From: an uncultured Roseibium sp.
Lineage (GTDB): Bacteria > Pseudomonadota > Alphaproteobacteria > Rhizobiales > Stappiaceae
DNA length: 64,000 nt
NCBI RefSeq assembly: GCF_947499295.1
Contig: NZ_CANMNP010000007.1
Location: 186,001-250,000, forward strand
Direction: 5' to 3'
A program made the position numbers and the translations under genes. The notes beneath the pieces are model-generated. The model saw only the letters and a program-made list of their open reading frames with translations, did not search any database and was not told where the DNA came from. This document shows positions 17,775 through 26,656 of the stretch, piece by piece; positions within the stretch are counted from its first letter, which is position 1; every line of letters begins with the position of its first letter.

Positions 17775-17945
17775 GTGACAAAAATACTTGCGCTGTTTTT
17801 GATCCTGATTGCTGCAATCCAGGTGATAAAGCCGCTCGGCTGGCCTGGTCTCAAAAAACGTTCTGATGCCTGGAAACTTGTTGCCGGTGTTGCAGCAGTC
17901 ACTGTGGCATCCGTTATTTTGAGTGCATTGTTTCAGGGGCTCTGA
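17775..17945 (+). CDS. Small two-helix membrane protein, 56 aa, GTG start
   Basis: A short gene starting at a GTG with AGGAG seven bases upstream and ending TGA at 17943-17945. The translation begins (M)TKILALFLILIAAIQVIKP, a first membrane helix. A basic turn GWPGLKKRSDAW follows, then a second helix rich in Val and Ala ending ALFQGL. The positive-inside turn suggests both termini in the periplasm. Similar short proteins occur, from memory, in Rhizobiales, with unknown function. It lies between the DUF2778 gene and the P-loop ATPase on the same strand. Confidence 0.7.
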   Translation: MTKILALFLILIAAIQVIKPLGWPGLKKRSDAWKLVAGVAAVTVASVILSALFQGL

Positions 17946-17987
17946 TCCAAAGGCCGCGGTCAGAAATTCAACAAACCCAGGGGAACG

Positions 17988-18491
17988 GTGGGACAGTCCA
18001 TGCCCGTTGCAACAACGCTTCACATGCTCTGCGGAAAGATCGCCTCCGGAAAATCAACTTTTGCAAAAACCTTGTCGGCTGATCCGAAAACAATCATGAT
18101 CAGCGAGGATCTCTGGCTGTCCGGTCTTTACGGCGACGAGTTGGTCAGCATTGCAGACTATGTACGATGTTCCGAGCGTTTGAAGCAGACAATCGCGCCC
18201 CATATCGTCGCGCTTCTCAAGTCAGGTCTTTCTGTCGTGCTCGATTTTCCGGCCAATACCCGGGAACAGAGACTATGGATAAGACATCTTTTCGAGGAAG
18301 CTGGCTGTCATCACAAGCTGCATTATTTCGACGTTCCTGACCAGGTCTGCAAGGCACGCCTGAAAGCGCGCAATGCCTCGGGAACTCACAAGTTTTTGGT
18401 AAGTGAAGACGTCTTCGACAAGATCAGCAGCTACTTCCAGCCCCCTCAGCCAGACGAGGCCTTTGATCTGGAAATTCGCCCCGTTAGGTAA
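17988..18491 (+). CDS. Small P-loop ATPase/kinase
   Basis: 167 residues with a Walker A motif GKIASGKST at ~16-24, a Walker-B-like VVLDFPANT near 85, and a LID-like arginine region KARLKARNASG near 125. This is the pattern of AAA_33/zeta-toxin-like nucleotide or small-molecule kinases. The substrate is unknown. Start is either the GTG at 17988 (GGGG upstream) or the ATG at 18000. It lies 42 bases after the 56-aa membrane protein gene. It has no partner antitoxin nearby, so a toxin role is not supported. Confidence 0.8.
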   Translation: MGQSMPVATTLHMLCGKIASGKSTFAKTLSADPKTIMISEDLWLSGLYGDELVSIADYVRCSERLKQTIAPHIVALLKSGLSVVLDFPANTREQRLWIRHLFEEAGCHHKLHYFDVPDQVCKARLKARNASGTHKFLVSEDVFDKISSYFQPPQPDEAFDLEIRPVR

Positions 18492-18701
18492 AGCTCTGCA
18501 GGCCGCCTACGACCAAGAAAACACCATAAAAATCCTCGATTTTGAAATTGGTCGTCAGCACGATCTCGTGCGCCCAATCGCAATATCGCCTGTGGAGTTA
18601 GACTTTCAAATTACCGTATGGACGGACTGGTTGCTGCCACCCGAAATATGTTGTTCTGCATCTGCAAATGAGGTTTTCGGATACAAAAAGCATTTGTGTC
18701 C

Positions 18702-19598
18702 TCAATCGAATAAACTCTCATGCAGGAACTCAAGAACATCCTGTTGCGCGGATTGGAATTCCAGCAATCCGTGCTTATTCGACAACACGCCAGTATCATA
18801 AACAATTGATTTACTGCCGTTTTCCGTATTCAGAAACGGTGCGCATTCCCCTTTGGTCCACTTATTTTGATGCCACGGGTCTCCTGCGCCAAGGAGGGTC
18901 AAAACCGGTTCGTCGGCCGCCGCGTTAACGCCTCGGTACTCGGTCCAAGGCGCGTGGCAAGTCCAGCCTTCCGCAATCCTGGCTCTGACATGCTGTTGAG
19001 GGTTTTGTGCCTGAAAGGTTACCGCAGCCAGAGCGCCTTCGCTGAACCCCATTAGAACAATCTTCTCATCATCAACAATCTTGATTTCACGCGCCCTTTC
19101 AATGGCGTAACCGGCATCATTGTTTCGCAACACCAAAGTGCCGCGAAACAGGCCGCCCTCACGTGTTTCCACGTTGCAGGAACGAGGATAGGTTTTTCTC
19201 GCCAAGCTCGCGGGTGCAATAACAAGAAATCCATTGTCTGAAAGGAATTTAATTCGTTCAAAGGTACCCGGCCAAAATCCGCTACAGCCATGAAGATAGA
19301 TGACAGTGGGGAGTTTGCGTTCGATCGCAATTGTTCCCTGTTGCAGATCTTCGATCGTCACTTGTTTTGAGTGTCCAGGCCCGACAGGCACGCGAACAAT
19401 GGCCGCGCGCCATGTTCGCTCCAGTTCCTCCGGAGCATCCCAGTCCTGCCATGAGAGGTCAGCGGGTGCCGAGAACACCTTGGAACTGTTGTGCAGACCG
19501 TCATCCTGTGAAGTTGCGGGAAAGCAAAGCAGGATGGAACTCAGCAACGCGACGACAATTCCTGAACAGCAAACCTGTGCAAAGTGATTTGAAGTCAA
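18702..19598 (-). CDS. Exported alpha/beta hydrolase (dienelactone-hydrolase-like)
   Basis: 298 residues with an N-terminal signal peptide (hydrophobic core ~12-27, likely cut near ATSQ). The core shows IYLHGCSGFWPG (oxyanion region, ~100), the nucleophile elbow MGFSEGA with Ser186, Asp240 in LGAGDPW and His276 in NKHGLLEF, so the triad is complete. Family members cleave esters, lactones or peptides; the substrate here is unknown. Periplasmic location is inferred. It is convergent with the P-loop ATPase gene and precedes no other gene on its strand for 2.6 kb. An 18-base palindrome lies about 160 bases upstream. Confidence 0.83.
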   Translation of the reverse strand: MTSNHFAQVCCSGIVVALLSSILLCFPATSQDDGLHNSSKVFSAPADLSWQDWDAPEELERTWRAAIVRVPVGPGHSKQVTIEDLQQGTIAIERKLPTVIYLHGCSGFWPGTFERIKFLSDNGFLVIAPASLARKTYPRSCNVETREGGLFRGTLVLRNNDAGYAIERAREIKIVDDEKIVLMGFSEGALAAVTFQAQNPQQHVRARIAEGWTCHAPWTEYRGVNAAADEPVLTLLGAGDPWHQNKWTKGECAPFLNTENGSKSIVYDTGVLSNKHGLLEFQSAQQDVLEFLHESLFD

Positions 19599-19759
19599 AA
19601 AATGCGACCTCCGTATGTCTTACAGATAGGACAGGCCCTTTCGACGGCAGCACCATGCATTGCGCAGGTTCCTAATGCAGAAGGCGCAATGAGAATGCGA
19701 AACTTGAACACATAGGCAAAGACAGGTTGGCCGGTAAAAGAAGGCACACCAGTCAAATG

Positions 19760-19777
19760 ATCCAACATTTGTTGGAT
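19760..19777. promoter_or_regulatory. Perfect palindrome, possible operator
   Basis: ATCCAACA, two bases, TGTTGGAT. It sits just after the RluC-type gene stop and upstream of the exported hydrolase gene. No T run follows on the minus strand, so an operator is more likely than a terminator. Confidence 0.35.
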
Positions 19778-19782
19778 GCACT

Positions 19783-20802
19783 CTAGCGCTTGATAACGCT
19801 TTCGTCCGGGTCGTCTGCCTCCGGATCGTAGTCCGTTGCATCAAAACCCAAAAGGTTCCAGGTTTGCTGCATATGAGGAGGCAAAGGCGCGGACACGTCA
19901 ATCGTGCCATGACCGGAAGGATGCGGAATGACGATCCTGCGGGCTAAAAGGTGAAGTCTGTTCTGGATACCGCCGGGAAGTTCCCAGTTCTCGATGTTGA
20001 AATACTTGTCGTCACCGATGATCGGATGACCGATATGAGCTGCGTGAGCCCTCAACTGGTGCGTTCGGCCTGTCACTGGTTTCATTGTGACCCAGGACAG
20101 CTTCTGCGCTGATTGCTCGAACACCGAATAAAGCGACACCGCATGTTGCGCATCGTCATCGCCCTGCCGCACGACCTGCATGCGCTCCTCCCCCTCATTG
20201 CGAGCCAGGAAGGTTGAGATACGGCCCTGACGCGGCTTTGGAACACCGGCAAGCATCGTCCAATAGATCTTGCGCGTATTCCGATGCCGGAAGGCCTTGG
20301 TAAGCTCCTGTGCCGCCTGCCGGGTGCGAGCCACAAGAATGATCCCTGACGTTTCCCGGTCCAGGCGGTGCACGAGCCGCGGCTTGTTGCCCTTGCGGTC
20401 AGTGAAGGCGTCCAGCATGCCGTCCAGATGCCGTTTCAGGCCGGAACCTCCTTGTACGGCCAGCCCAGCCGGCTTGTTGAGAACCATCACCTGATTGTCC
20501 TCAAAAAGGAGCATGTCCTCGATCGCCTTGCGATCATCTGCGGTCAATTTCGTGGACTTCGGCTTAGCATTCTTCTTGTCGTTGGCCGGCAGTTCCACGC
20601 CCAATGGCGGAATGCGTACCGTCTGGCCCTTGGCTATCCGCGTGCTGGCTTCTACACGTTTTCCGTCAAGCCGCACCTGACCGGTGCGCAGCAGCTTTTG
20701 CAGGCGGCCAAAACCCAGCCCCGGATAGTGGGTCTTGAACCAACGGTCGAGGCGCATGCCCGCTTCATCGGCGGTCACTTGTTTCTGTTCAATTGCGGAC
20801 AT
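19783..20802 (-). CDS. RluC/RluD-family 23S rRNA pseudouridine synthase
   Basis: 339 residues. An S4 RNA-binding domain (~15-60, RLDRWFKTHYPGLGFGRLQK) precedes the catalytic domain with HRLDRETSG, where Asp148 is the nucleophile, then GRTHQLRAHAAHIGHPIIGD. It converts uridines to pseudouridine in 23S rRNA. Rhizobial genes in this context are usually labelled RluC, but the exact target uridines cannot be read from sequence. It follows crcB on the same strand with a 117-base gap. Confidence 0.93.
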   Translation of the reverse strand: MSAIEQKQVTADEAGMRLDRWFKTHYPGLGFGRLQKLLRTGQVRLDGKRVEASTRIAKGQTVRIPPLGVELPANDKKNAKPKSTKLTADDRKAIEDMLLFEDNQVMVLNKPAGLAVQGGSGLKRHLDGMLDAFTDRKGNKPRLVHRLDRETSGIILVARTRQAAQELTKAFRHRNTRKIYWTMLAGVPKPRQGRISTFLARNEGEERMQVVRQGDDDAQHAVSLYSVFEQSAQKLSWVTMKPVTGRTHQLRAHAAHIGHPIIGDDKYFNIENWELPGGIQNRLHLLARRIVIPHPSGHGTIDVSAPLPPHMQQTWNLLGFDATDYDPEADDPDESVIKR

Positions 20803-20919
20803 TTTGTTCTCAAGGTCAGCGCGCTTTCAGAGCCCACGCGGTCGTCGCCCTTTTTGCAAGCGGACGATAATTCGTTCCGGTGCGTATAGGCGGAATCGTC
20901 AGGGAAAGGAAGAAAAACC

Positions 20920-21324
20920 TTAAGATCCCATTTGGCGCATGATCATCAGACCAGCGAAGACAGCGCCAATGGAAAGAACAACAGAGGCGAGGATGTAGAC
21001 CAACGCCAGATGGGTGTCCCCCCGTTCCCAAAGAACTGAGGTATCAAGGGAAAAGGCAGAAAACGTCGTAAAACCGCCAAGGACGCCTGTTGCAAAGAAG
21101 TAGCGAAGCGTCTGGATATTCGCGGTTTCGTGCTTGACCAGCCAACCGATGAGAAGCCCCATCGCCAGAGATCCGATGACATTTACGGTCAGAGTGCCGA
21201 CAGGAAAACCCGGTCCAAAGAGACGCAATGTCACGAGCGACACAAGATGACGGCCTCCCGCCCCAAGTCCGCCACCAAGCATAACCAGTAGAAGATGTTT
21301 CAATTCTTTCGCCCCAGCGAACAT
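20920..21324 (-). CDS. crcB: Fluoride channel CrcB/Fluc
   Basis: 134 residues, four membrane helices. Signatures include GGGLGAGGRHLVSL at the N-terminus, FPVGTLTVNVIGSLAMG (conserved Asn in the second helix) and GVLGGFTTFSAFSLD (the Phe-box and central sodium-binding TTFS segment). The protein forms dual-topology dimers that export fluoride. The upstream 120 bases do not show the conserved blocks of the fluoride riboswitch. The ATG at 21324 has AGGGA upstream at short spacing; an internal start near AKELKHLLL is possible. Confidence 0.93.
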   Translation of the reverse strand: MFAGAKELKHLLLVMLGGGLGAGGRHLVSLVTLRLFGPGFPVGTLTVNVIGSLAMGLLIGWLVKHETANIQTLRYFFATGVLGGFTTFSAFSLDTSVLWERGDTHLALVYILASVVLSIGAVFAGLMIMRQMGS

Positions 21325-21445
21325 GTTTCCCTGCCAAGCTTTCGCAGGCAGGAAACGGTCTTCTTGCGTTTATCACATAAATGCCCGGACCTGAATGAGA
21401 CGCCGCACGTCTTTGCCGCTGAACTCGGGGGCTTTAGTCAATCAA

Positions 21446-22234
21446 CTATTCACCAGGGGCTACTGGCTTTTGTTCAGCTTCCTGGCCCAGTTTCTCAAAG
21501 ACCTTGACCTGGTCATCGTATTTGGGGTCGATGGTTCCGCACACCCGGTCCCAGAAGGAAAAGAAATTTGCGTAATTGTATTTGAAGCGCGAATGATGCT
21601 GATCGTGGAAGGTGACGCAAACCATGGGCGACGGCATGCGGGACATGGGGGATGCCCAAAATTCGTAACCCGAGTGCCCGATCGTGCCGTTGAAGTGATC
21701 CCAAAGCCTGTGAACGATCAACACAGGGATCGGGATCGGAAGCAAGATGACTGCCCACAAATAGTAGCTCTGCATGACGAAGGCATCGACCAGGTCATCG
21801 GAATAAGTGCTCCAGACCGTCGGGGCGACCGACCGATGGTGTTCGGCGTGAAAACGGTAAAGCCACTTGGTGTGCATCAGCCTGTGACCCCAATAAAACC
21901 AGGTGTCAAAGGCAATAATGGAGACGACAAACATCAAAATCGCGGACCACCAAGTCAGCTCCAGCGGTGCAACCAGCGTCCAGCCTTTCATTGACAGGAA
22001 AATACCACCGGCAAGGCATCCGGCTGTGACGGTCAGCGAGGAGACGCTGGCGCGAATTTCCTTCCACATGCGTTTCTCGCCGCGACGGTTCTGTTGAATC
22101 CGGCGCTCCGGGTGACGATTCTGAATCTGAATGAGCACCCAGCCAGTCGCGAAATACAAAAACACATTGATGGCATAACAAGCCGCATAGATCGGCAGAA
22201 ATTCAAGCAATACTGTCAACGCTTGATCGAGCAT
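21446..22234 (-). CDS. Fatty acid hydroxylase / sterol desaturase family protein (paralog 1)
   Basis: 262 residues, integral membrane, with the di-iron histidine clusters HRLMH (117-121), HAEHH (129-133), an isolated His187 in IGHSGYEF and HDQHH (210-214), then NFFSFWDRVCGTIDPKYDD. These are the ligands of the non-haem di-iron site. Family members hydroxylate or desaturate acyl chains, sterols, carotenoids or alkylglycerols using oxygen; the substrate is unknown. It is the last of three tandem homologs, 57 bases after the middle one. Confidence 0.88.
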   Translation of the reverse strand: MLDQALTVLLEFLPIYAACYAINVFLYFATGWVLIQIQNRHPERRIQQNRRGEKRMWKEIRASVSSLTVTAGCLAGGIFLSMKGWTLVAPLELTWWSAILMFVVSIIAFDTWFYWGHRLMHTKWLYRFHAEHHRSVAPTVWSTYSDDLVDAFVMQSYYLWAVILLPIPIPVLIVHRLWDHFNGTIGHSGYEFWASPMSRMPSPMVCVTFHDQHHSRFKYNYANFFSFWDRVCGTIDPKYDDQVKVFEKLGQEAEQKPVAPGE

Positions 22235-22291
22235 ATCGTCTATTTCATCCAGTTTGTCGGTTGGCTGACACAGCTGATCTGGTGTGCGGGC

Positions 22292-23071
22292 TTATCCGGT
22301 TGCCTTGACTTTGGTTTGTTCAGTGTCCGGGATCTCACCGGTTTCTTCCATCGCGCGCACCAGATCATCATATTTCGGATGAACTGTTCCACAAACACGA
22401 TCCCAGAATGAGAAGAAGTTACCGTAGTTGTAGTGAAACTGCGAATGATGCAGATCATGGAACGTCGTACAAATCAGCGGCGACGGGTAGCGCGACGATT
22501 TGGAAGCAAAATACTCGAACCCGGAATGCCCGACCATTCCCGAAATCTGATCAAACAGGCGCAGTGCAAAAACGCTCAGTGCAGGAACCGGCAGCACAAA
22601 CCACACAATAAAATAGAAGAAATGCTCAATGAGCGTATCAACGAAGGTGGAGCTGTCGTTACTCCAGGCCGTCGGGGCTATCGAGCGGTGGTGTGGCACA
22701 TGGAACTTGTAGAGTGCCGGAACATGCAGCAGCCGGTGCCCCCAATAGAACCAGGCGTCGAACAGAACAAAACAGACCGCAAACATCAGCGGGAACGACC
22801 ACCAGGAAAGCGTCAGTGGTGAAAACAAGGTCCAGCCCTGCGTCTGAGCGAAGTATCCGGCGGACATCAAGACTGAAGATGTCGCAAGCGCCTTCATAGA
22901 CGAGCGAATTTCTTCCGCCTGGCGTTTCAATCCGTCGCGGTGTTTTTGAATGCGTCTATCGGGAAAACGGGCGTTGATCGCCATCAAGGCGAAACCGGTC
23001 GCAAAGTAGACAGCCACCATGACGGCGTAGATGGCAGCAAAAACAGTGATGTACTCAAGCAGAAGTGTCAT
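22292..23071 (-). CDS. Fatty acid hydroxylase / sterol desaturase family protein (paralog 2)
   Basis: 259 residues, same architecture as its neighbours: a hydrophobic N-terminus, YWGHRLLHVPALYKF, HVPHHRS, VGHSGFEYF, HDLHHSQFHYNYG and FFSFWDRVCGTVHPKYDD. All iron-ligand histidines are present. Its ATG overlaps the stop of paralog 3 by four bases (ATGA), so the two are translated as a coupled pair. The alternating pattern of conserved catalytic blocks and diverged N-terminal helices suggests duplication followed by change of substrate. Co-substrates and electron donor are not encoded nearby. Confidence 0.88.
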   Translation of the reverse strand: MTLLLEYITVFAAIYAVMVAVYFATGFALMAINARFPDRRIQKHRDGLKRQAEEIRSSMKALATSSVLMSAGYFAQTQGWTLFSPLTLSWWSFPLMFAVCFVLFDAWFYWGHRLLHVPALYKFHVPHHRSIAPTAWSNDSSTFVDTLIEHFFYFIVWFVLPVPALSVFALRLFDQISGMVGHSGFEYFASKSSRYPSPLICTTFHDLHHSQFHYNYGNFFSFWDRVCGTVHPKYDDLVRAMEETGEIPDTEQTKVKATG

Positions 23072-23850
23072 TGGGATTGATCCTGCTTGCCGGCATATAG
23101 TGCCTCAAAGCCTTCCACACGCTTGTCGTAGGTCGGATGAATGGTTCCGCACAGCCGATCCCAGAATGAGAAGTAGTTGGCGTAATTATAGACGAAGTAC
23201 TGGTGATGCTGGTCGTGATAGAGCGTGCACAGCAGCGGCCAGGGTTTGCGCGCACTCGGGCTGGCGAAATGTTCATATCCACAATGACCGATGGCAGCAG
23301 ACACCTGATCGAACAGCCGATGGCCCAGGAAGACAAGTGGCGGCATCGGCACGACCAGAAGCACCAGTGCATAGTAGGAATGAGCAAAAAACGTGTCGAC
23401 GCTGGAACCGGCATCGTTTGACCAGACCGTGGGCGTCACAGTCATGTGGTGCGGCTTGTGGAACCGGTAGAACAGTTTTGTGTGCAGGATCCGGTGGCCC
23501 CAGTAGAACCAGGTGTCGTGCAGCATCAGTGAAATGACAAAAAACAACGGCACTGACCACCAGGACAGCGCAACCGGTGCAAAAAGCGTCCACCCGCGCA
23601 TCTGGAAATAAAGACCGACGGACAGACAGCAACTGGTGATCAGCAGTTGGACTGTCGACGACTTGATATCCCGGATTGCGTCATGGGTCGGCTGGCGCTT
23701 TTGAATCTTGCGGTCAGGATGCCTGCCATTGAGCGCTGTCATTGCAAGACCTGTGGTAAACAGCACGACAAGGCTCGCCAGATACAGTCCGGCAAACATT
23801 GCCACCAGCGCGCCAATCCCAGTTCCAAACGTGTCGGTTACGAAGCTCAT
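23068..23850 (-). CDS. Fatty acid hydroxylase / sterol desaturase family protein (paralog 3)
   Basis: 260 residues, first in the tandem set. Histidine blocks: YWGHRILHTKLFYRF, HKPHHMT, IGHCGYEHF and HDQHHQYFVYNYAN, followed by YFSFWDRLCGTIHPTYD. It differs from the other two by VTPT after HHMT and a Cys in IGHCGYE. It follows the patatin gene on the same strand with a 100-base gap, so it may belong to that transcript. Substrate unknown. Confidence 0.88.
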   Translation of the reverse strand: MSFVTDTFGTGIGALVAMFAGLYLASLVVLFTTGLAMTALNGRHPDRKIQKRQPTHDAIRDIKSSTVQLLITSCCLSVGLYFQMRGWTLFAPVALSWWSVPLFFVISLMLHDTWFYWGHRILHTKLFYRFHKPHHMTVTPTVWSNDAGSSVDTFFAHSYYALVLLVVPMPPLVFLGHRLFDQVSAAIGHCGYEHFASPSARKPWPLLCTLYHDQHHQYFVYNYANYFSFWDRLCGTIHPTYDKRVEGFEALYAGKQDQSQ

Positions 23851-23950
23851 AAAGCAATATCCATCCGTGAGGCCTTCGCTATAGCAGTGCGTAGCGAAAG
23901 TTGAAACGCCGCGTCAAGAAAACACGGGCAGAATTTATGGACAGAAAGGC

Positions 23951-26341
23951 CTAGACCTCTTCCTCAACATGAGCAAAGTCGGGATAAATGGACCTGACCA
24001 ATGCATCGATACGGTCAATTTCATCAGGTATTTCAGTGAGTTTTCCGCGTTCTTCTTCCAAGACTGCCAGAAAAATTCGTGCGCGGGCCTGATTGACCTG
24101 CGGCTGCGGCAAAGTGCCCTCATGAGCCGCAGACAAGACTATGCTCACCAGCCTGTCAGCTGCGTTCAAGCGTCCCCAGAGATAATCATGTTCCCGCCAG
24201 CCTCGATTGAAGAAAGCGCCAAAGGTGTTGAGCTGTTTGCCCTTCAGGTCAAACCCTTGTGTGAAAAGGCTCGTTGCGTCCCGCGGGCTGATCCGGTCGA
24301 CCAGTATCTCGGTGACCTCTGAGAAATCGTTTCGTTGCAGGACTGGAAACGTAATGAGGTCGTAAAACGCAAAGCCAATATAGGTTCGCATCAGGGTAGC
24401 GTGTCGTTCCTTGTCGAGCAGCTCAAGTGCCGTTTCAGCAAACAGCTCGTCCTGCAATCTGTCGAGATCTGCGAGCCCCATCATGCCGATGAGGTTGTCC
24501 AGGAGAGTAGCAACATGATCACCTGCAGTTGACGCGCCAACCGAAACGTCCTGAACGAATTTCCGTGTTATTGACTGGCTTCTGCCGCCAAAAAATCGGC
24601 GGGTCCAGCGCCAGCTCAAATGGTCGATTTGCTCATAAAGCAAACCTTTCAGGCGATCGAGCGCAGCTGTATCCGGCGGCGGCAAATTGCTTTCGGGCTG
24701 ATAGTGGTAAAACCCGTTGAGCTTGCGAATGACGAAGCGCAGCCGCCTCACCCGATAGTCGACATCAAGACCACGTAGCAGAGCGACGATCTCCGGGTCG
24801 GTGCGGCCAAGAACATCCTTGCTGTTTTTCGTGAGATCCGCGAAATGGTTGGCAAAAAGAGCCAACATGGCCTCTTCGTGCGCCCGTGCGCCCTCATCTT
24901 CACTCAATAATGCCGCTAAACCGGCAACCCGTTCAGCAAGTGCATGTAGTTTCAGCGATTGATAATTCAGGAAAGCAAAGCCTGCCTGCTGGAATGCGGC
25001 AACCGTCGCATCCTGGCGGCACTTGGCCAGCAACGCAGCATTCACCTTGCGCCGCTTCGGTAGCAGTCCTGAAACCGCCTGCTCCACCATGGGTCCCGCT
25101 GCATCGATCAGCTGCGACAACCACCGGCTTCGCCTGTTGTTCTGCTCCAGTTCCCGCAGATCATCGCCAATCGGTTCATTTCGAGGAATATGCGCAAGTG
25201 AAGCCAGAATAACCCGAAAGAACCCGGGCAACTCGACGGGGCCGCTGCCCGATTCTTGCGGTTCCACCGGTGCGGGATCGACATAAATCAGACGCCTTGC
25301 AACTTCACGAGCTGCCGGGCGACCCTGAATGACCTCAATTACCGGCGCAAATGGCTTGTTCATCACGACACTGCCATCGACGAAGCAGTGATTGCCGAAG
25401 GTTTCGGATCTTAGATCAAGCCCCTGAGCCAGAAACGAATCTCGATTGCTCCAGTCCAGCTCCTTCCTTGAAAGCACCCTCTCCATCTCCGCCACGGTGG
25501 CAGGAGGAAAGGCGCCCGGGAAAGAAGAGGTTGCGCGGGCCGCAAAGACAATGTCCGGGATGTTATCCGTGTCGAGTTGGCTGTCGACAAAACCTGGTGC
25601 CCGATGGACCGCATGAAAATTCAGGATCCGGCGATGATCCCACTCTTCCACAAAGGCCGGGTCATCCAGATGTATTCGGCGTTTCATACCGTTGTAATCG
25701 GTTATGGTGACGAATAGGTCGAGCGTCTGCCCCCGCGGTATCAGCGTCCGTCCGGTGCCGTCCCCGTTTTCCATTTTCTGGCACGCATCGAGCATCCAGC
25801 CGATAAAACGTTCGCCTGAAAATGGCGGCGAAAACCAGCGCGACTGCATGAATTGACGCAGCTTTTCACGCGTCTCAGAACTCTCGATCTGCTTGTTGAG
25901 TCTTGAGGAAATGAGGCGGTCCAAAACTGGCGAAACCGAAAGCTTCAAATAGCGCGAAAGACCCGACTGAGGTCTTGCAAGCCGCGTGACATCCGCATTT
26001 TGAAGCCACATCTCGCTATGGCTGTCGAGCGGCAGGTCATGGGCAATGGCTCGAGCCAGCATGATCCCGTTTACACCACCGGCCGAAGCGCCGGCGATTG
26101 CATCGACGACTACTCTAATGTCGGCGACAGAAGAAATCAGATCGAGAAGGTCACGAAACGCGGTTTGCACCGGTGGCAGCTCTGACGGCTCATTCCCAGC
26201 AGCCTTGCCCGCATTGCGATCCAAGCGAAAATTCGAAGCACGGACAAGGTTCAGAACTTCACGGCTCACGCCATGCATGTAGATGGCCAGGGATACCCCC
26301 CCGTAGAGCACAAGAGCCAATCTGAGTTCGATTTCCTTCAT
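23951..26341 (-). CDS. Large patatin-like phospholipase (DUF3376-type)
   Basis: 796 residues. The patatin domain opens the protein: glycine oxyanion loop VLYGGVSLAIYMHG (11-24), nucleophile elbow GASAGG with Ser86, and catalytic Asp322 in VDGSVVMN. The long C-terminal half is helical and matches the extended bacterial patatins rather than short RssA-like ones. Patatins release fatty acids from phospholipids or acylglycerols with a Ser-Asp dyad. No signal peptide is visible, so it is probably cytosolic or membrane-associated. It lies directly upstream of three fatty-acid-hydroxylase paralogs on the same strand, which suggests shared lipid metabolism (inference). A divergent nucleotidyl cyclase gene faces it. 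Confidence 0.88.
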   Translation of the reverse strand: MKEIELRLALVLYGGVSLAIYMHGVSREVLNLVRASNFRLDRNAGKAAGNEPSELPPVQTAFRDLLDLISSVADIRVVVDAIAGASAGGVNGIMLARAIAHDLPLDSHSEMWLQNADVTRLARPQSGLSRYLKLSVSPVLDRLISSRLNKQIESSETREKLRQFMQSRWFSPPFSGERFIGWMLDACQKMENGDGTGRTLIPRGQTLDLFVTITDYNGMKRRIHLDDPAFVEEWDHRRILNFHAVHRAPGFVDSQLDTDNIPDIVFAARATSSFPGAFPPATVAEMERVLSRKELDWSNRDSFLAQGLDLRSETFGNHCFVDGSVVMNKPFAPVIEVIQGRPAAREVARRLIYVDPAPVEPQESGSGPVELPGFFRVILASLAHIPRNEPIGDDLRELEQNNRRSRWLSQLIDAAGPMVEQAVSGLLPKRRKVNAALLAKCRQDATVAAFQQAGFAFLNYQSLKLHALAERVAGLAALLSEDEGARAHEEAMLALFANHFADLTKNSKDVLGRTDPEIVALLRGLDVDYRVRRLRFVIRKLNGFYHYQPESNLPPPDTAALDRLKGLLYEQIDHLSWRWTRRFFGGRSQSITRKFVQDVSVGASTAGDHVATLLDNLIGMMGLADLDRLQDELFAETALELLDKERHATLMRTYIGFAFYDLITFPVLQRNDFSEVTEILVDRISPRDATSLFTQGFDLKGKQLNTFGAFFNRGWREHDYLWGRLNAADRLVSIVLSAAHEGTLPQPQVNQARARIFLAVLEEERGKLTEIPDEIDRIDALVRSIYPDFAHVEEEV

Positions 26342-26656
26342 GGGCTGCCGCCAGCTTCCGGTTTGGGACTCAACGAACCATTCGCGAGTCTAGCACGATA
26401 AAAGGTTTCAAATGTTTATGTGGCGATCGCCCCTCCATACCGAAGAGCTTCGCAATTACAATGTGATCATACCAACTCACGTCTGGGCGTTCGGTGCGTG
26501 ATCAAGATTTGACATCGCTCCTGGTTCTGGAAAGCTGCGCTTCACTTTTTAGCGCGTGCTGAAGACCTCTTACGCTAAGATAAAACACCCGCCGAAGGTG
26601 ATTCTTGGGCGGAAGCCCAAACAGCAACAGCAGAGACCTCCGTCAACTCGATCAAA
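26342..26656. other. Divergent intergenic region between patatin and cyclase genes
   Basis: About 315 bases that must hold promoters for both flanking genes. I found no convincing -35/-10 pair, palindrome or RNA element. The stretch is AT-richer than its neighbours. Confidence 0.45.

Noticed and set aside
17988..18491. Zeta-type toxin of a toxin-antitoxin pair
   Set aside because: No antitoxin-like gene is adjacent; the 56-aa neighbour is a membrane protein.
21325..21445. Fluoride riboswitch before crcB
   Set aside because: The conserved pseudoknot blocks of the crcB motif are not present on the minus strand.
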